From JBFHES01 sp041584015 (lineage in GTDB: Bacteria > Bacteroidota > Bacteroidia > Bacteroidales > M50B96): a stretch of 44,307 nt of DNA. The translations under genes were made by a program, and so were the position numbers. Positions 43,165 to 44,307 of this stretch are shown here, one piece after another. Numbering within the stretch: the stretch's first letter is position 1; each line of letters opens with the position of its first letter. The DNA is taken from positions 1 to 44,307 of the forward strand of contig JBFHES010000006.1 of NCBI GenBank assembly GCA_041584015.1. Direction: 5' to 3'. The notes under the pieces were generated by a model. It made no database searches. It saw nothing but the letters and a program-made list of their open reading frames with translations, and was not told the origin of the DNA.

Positions 43165-43194
43165 TTTATTCCCGTTGTCTGTTCTGGGAATAAA
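43165..43194 (-). repeat. Hairpin between tnpB and tnpC
   Basis: TTTATTCCC (43165-43173) and GGGAATAAA (43186-43194) form a 9-bp stem with a 12-base loop, 13 bp before the tnpC start. It could reduce transposase expression (attenuator-like) or block the tnpC ribosome site. Confidence 0.5.
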
Positions 43195-43247
43195 GATACA
43201 TTAAAAGAGCTACTTGACAAGAAATAATCCCTGTGTTTTCAGGTGTT

Positions 43248-43589
43248 TCAAAGCCTTTTCCTTATTCGCTTTGGATGCATTCTTACGCTTTGTACTATCA
43301 TCATTAAGTCTTCCCATCCCATAGTAAATGCCCCCATAGCATCGTCATATTCCGGCAACTTGAACCGCCCTGATTCCAGTTTCTTGTGGTAAATTACCAG
43401 ACCGGCATACTCCATGTGCAGGATCTTCATAATGGTTAAATTGCGGTTTACGAAAATAAAAACTTCGCCACTATCCACTTTTCGGCGCATTTCATCGCTT
43501 ACAATACCGCTTAAAGTGTAAAAACTCTTACGCATATCAACCGGGGCAGGATACAAATAATACTTTAGTTCCCTGTGCAGATGAAACAT
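43248..43589 (-). CDS. tnpB: IS66 accessory protein TnpB (Orf2)
   Basis: The 113-residue protein is a typical IS66 Orf2: YLYPAPVDMRKSFYTLSGIV near the N-terminus, VFIFVNRNLTIMKILHMEYA in the middle and the IYHKKLESGRFKLPEYD segment. It is required for transposition in the family, though its role is not biochemically clear. It starts 2 bp after the tnpA stop, so it is translationally coupled. Full length, no defects. Confidence 0.95.
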   Translation of the reverse strand: MFHLHRELKYYLYPAPVDMRKSFYTLSGIVSDEMRRKVDSGEVFIFVNRNLTIMKILHMEYAGLVIYHKKLESGRFKLPEYDDAMGAFTMGWEDLMMIVQSVRMHPKRIRKRL

Positions 43590-43591
43590 AA

Positions 43592-43930
43592 CTACTCCTG
43601 CAAATGGATTAATGCTTTTAAACTCATCAGGTCCAAATCGTTTTTCATGCGAAGAACAACTCCGTTGGGATAAGTTAACTCAAAGTGCAGGCTTTCTGCT
43701 GATGGCTTTATAGGATTATTGTTACCTACTGGAAGACAAGATGGGTTTTCTTTTACCATCAAAGGAATAAAACCTGATTGGCTTTTAACGCATTCATTTT
43801 GCTTTAGTTTTTTACGCCAATAGTAATAAGTTGCAGGGGCTATTCCTTGGTTGTGACAAAACTCTATCACACTTAAATTCGATTCTTGCTGTAGCCGAAT
43901 CAGCTCTCGGTATTTATCTTCCTTTTGCAT
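43592..43930 (-). CDS. tnpA: IS66 protein TnpA (Orf1, HTH)
   Basis: The 112-residue protein has the IS66 Orf1/IS3-like helix-turn-helix: LIRLQQESNLSVIEFCHNQG and IAPATYYYWRKKLKQ (about 9-44), followed by a linker and a beta-rich tail (FELTYPNGVVLRMKNDLDL). The protein probably binds the inverted repeats. It is the first gene of the element; the 67 bp between its start and the right end hold the promoter. Confidence 0.93.
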   Translation of the reverse strand: MQKEDKYRELIRLQQESNLSVIEFCHNQGIAPATYYYWRKKLKQNECVKSQSGFIPLMVKENPSCLPVGNNNPIKPSAESLHFELTYPNGVVLRMKNDLDLMSLKALIHLQE

Positions 43931-43975
43931 TTTGCTTTTTTTCGAAAGATAAATTGACCCATCATCAACTACAAT

Positions 43976-44152
43976 ATGCGCTACACCGAATGCTTACATT
44001 CAAGAAACCCTGAAAACGGAGATTGTACTTTTTATTGTTGCGAGGAATGTATTGAAAAATTAACTCAACTTATTCAAATGCCGAAAATAGAGTTGTTGAA
44101 TCATGAACGATTAATTAAGGCGGTTCAGCCATTGAGGTTAATCAATGAGTAA
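43976..44152 (+). pseudogene. 3' remnant of a Cys-rich plus-strand gene
   Basis: The frame runs from an ATG inside the IS66 right end to a TAA, 58 codons. From the element edge (43998) it reads like a real protein end: SRNPENGDCTFYCCEECIEK then LTQLIQMPKIELLN and HERLIKAVQPLRL. The Cys pattern (CTFYCCEEC) suggests a zinc-binding knuckle. The IS donates only about seven N-terminal residues (MRYTECL). Its true 5' part was probably lost when the IS and its flanks were rearranged. No family is recognised. Confidence 0.45.
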
Positions 44153-44163
44153 TTGAGATAAAA

Positions 44164-44203
44164 ATAAGACCCGTGTGCAGTTCTTATGGTATGCGGCACG
44201 GGT
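44164..44203 (-). terminator. Terminator of the gene entering from the right edge
   Basis: ACCCGTG (44169-44175) and CACGGGT (44197-44203) form a 7-bp stem with inner pairing (GCA/TGC). On the minus strand it is followed by CTTATTTTTAT, so it stops minus-strand transcription 26 bp after the stop codon at 44229. Confidence 0.65.
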
Positions 44204-44228
44204 ACTGTTATGTCAGTTTCTTTATTTC

Positions 44229-44307
44229 TTATAAATTAAAAGTTGCTGGTTCCGTTAGTATCTCAGATACATTTATCGTTGGTAATAAATATTTATTGAA
44301 TTTAGTC
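44229..44307 (-). CDS. C-terminal end of a minus-strand gene (rest outside)
   Basis: The last 25 codons of a minus-strand frame end at TAA (44229-44231), encoding TKFNKYLLPTINVSEILTEP then ATFNL. A terminator hairpin follows directly, which supports it as a real gene end. Too little is present to name a family. Confidence 0.4.
   Translation of the reverse strand, partial: TKFNKYLLPTINVSEILTEPATFNL

Larger units (their letters stand above)
41447..43997 (-). mobile_element. Complete IS66-family insertion sequence
   Basis: The element is 2551 bp. Its ends share a perfect 13-bp GTAAGCATTCGGT inverted repeat (41447-41459, and complement at 43985-43997); IS66 ends commonly begin GTAAGC. Genes tnpA, tnpB and tnpC are in one minus-strand order with intact reading frames, which is the classical IS66 set. 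The 8-bp flanks are AGTTCAAA (left) and ATTCAAGA (right); they share TTCAA but are not an exact duplication. The element therefore looks complete and possibly active but is not in a clean insertion context. Confidence 0.9.

Noticed and set aside
41439..44005. Exact 8-bp target duplication around IS66
   Set aside because: Flanks AGTTCAAA and ATTCAAGA share only TTCAA at shifted positions.
1..44307. CRISPR arrays, tRNA or rRNA genes, prophage genes
   Set aside because: No regularly spaced repeats, no tRNA-like cloverleaf or rRNA sequence and no capsid, terminase or integrase pattern were seen on either strand.

Overview
The window comes from a low-GC (I estimate about 38-40%) chromosome of the phylum Bacteroidota. 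Evidence: a type III glutamine synthetase, a DUF3276/PUR-alpha-like protein, a long NusB, a Bacteroidota-type LuxC-like acyl-CoA reductase, many signal peptides ending in A-Q, weak Shine-Dalgarno sites, and repeated TAnnTTTG boxes upstream of genes (the -7 element of the Bacteroidota housekeeping sigma factor). I cannot name a genus. No tRNA, rRNA or CRISPR array was seen.

Layout. 1-8.4 kb (minus strand): a cut-off pRiA4b ORF-3-like gene, a LuxC-like protein that seems to lack the catalytic cysteine, a YwbE-type protein, glutamine synthetase glnN, an unknown 639-residue exported protein, an M20 dipeptidase and a small outer-membrane-type protein. 8.7-13.3 kb: a translationally overlapping pair (unknown acidic protein plus a thiamine-binding-like protein), trmO and the PUR-like gene on minus, then nusB and a TPR protein on plus. 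13.3-20.2 kb (minus): methylglyoxal synthase, a family 2 glycosyltransferase, a TMTC-like membrane/TPR protein, a large radical SAM protein and a BesA-like esterase. 20.4-24.4 kb: small unknown genes, a lipoprotein, RDD and GNAT-YoaP proteins and a second radical SAM protein.

24.4-28.7 kb: a likely redox or electrophile stress module (SDR, nitroreductase, ABM monooxygenase) divergent from an AraC-type regulator, followed by an AlkD-like repair protein and a DHFR/RibD-like reductase that shares an apparent operon with a six-PAS cytosolic hybrid histidine kinase. 32.7-40.5 kb: a TRM11-like methyltransferase, a CNNM/CBS membrane protein, an unknown membrane protein, a cupin, a LysR regulator divergent from a YitT-type membrane protein, and a HAD phosphatase behind a metallophosphoesterase.

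40.9-44.3 kb: a complete IS66-family element (41447-43997, matching 13-bp ends, tnpA-tnpB-tnpC) sits between two gene remnants. On its left is a CPBP protease gene that lost its 5' part exactly at the element edge. On its right is the 3' end of a Cys-rich plus-strand gene. The flanks are not an 8-bp target duplication, which suggests an IS-associated deletion or rearrangement.

Most of the window is ordinary chromosome. I did not find a clear new multi-gene defence or biosynthetic system. The most interesting items are the IS66 scar, the LuxC-like protein without its cysteine, the coupled 8.7-9.8 kb pair, the unknown exported protein, and several operator-like or REP-like palindromes.
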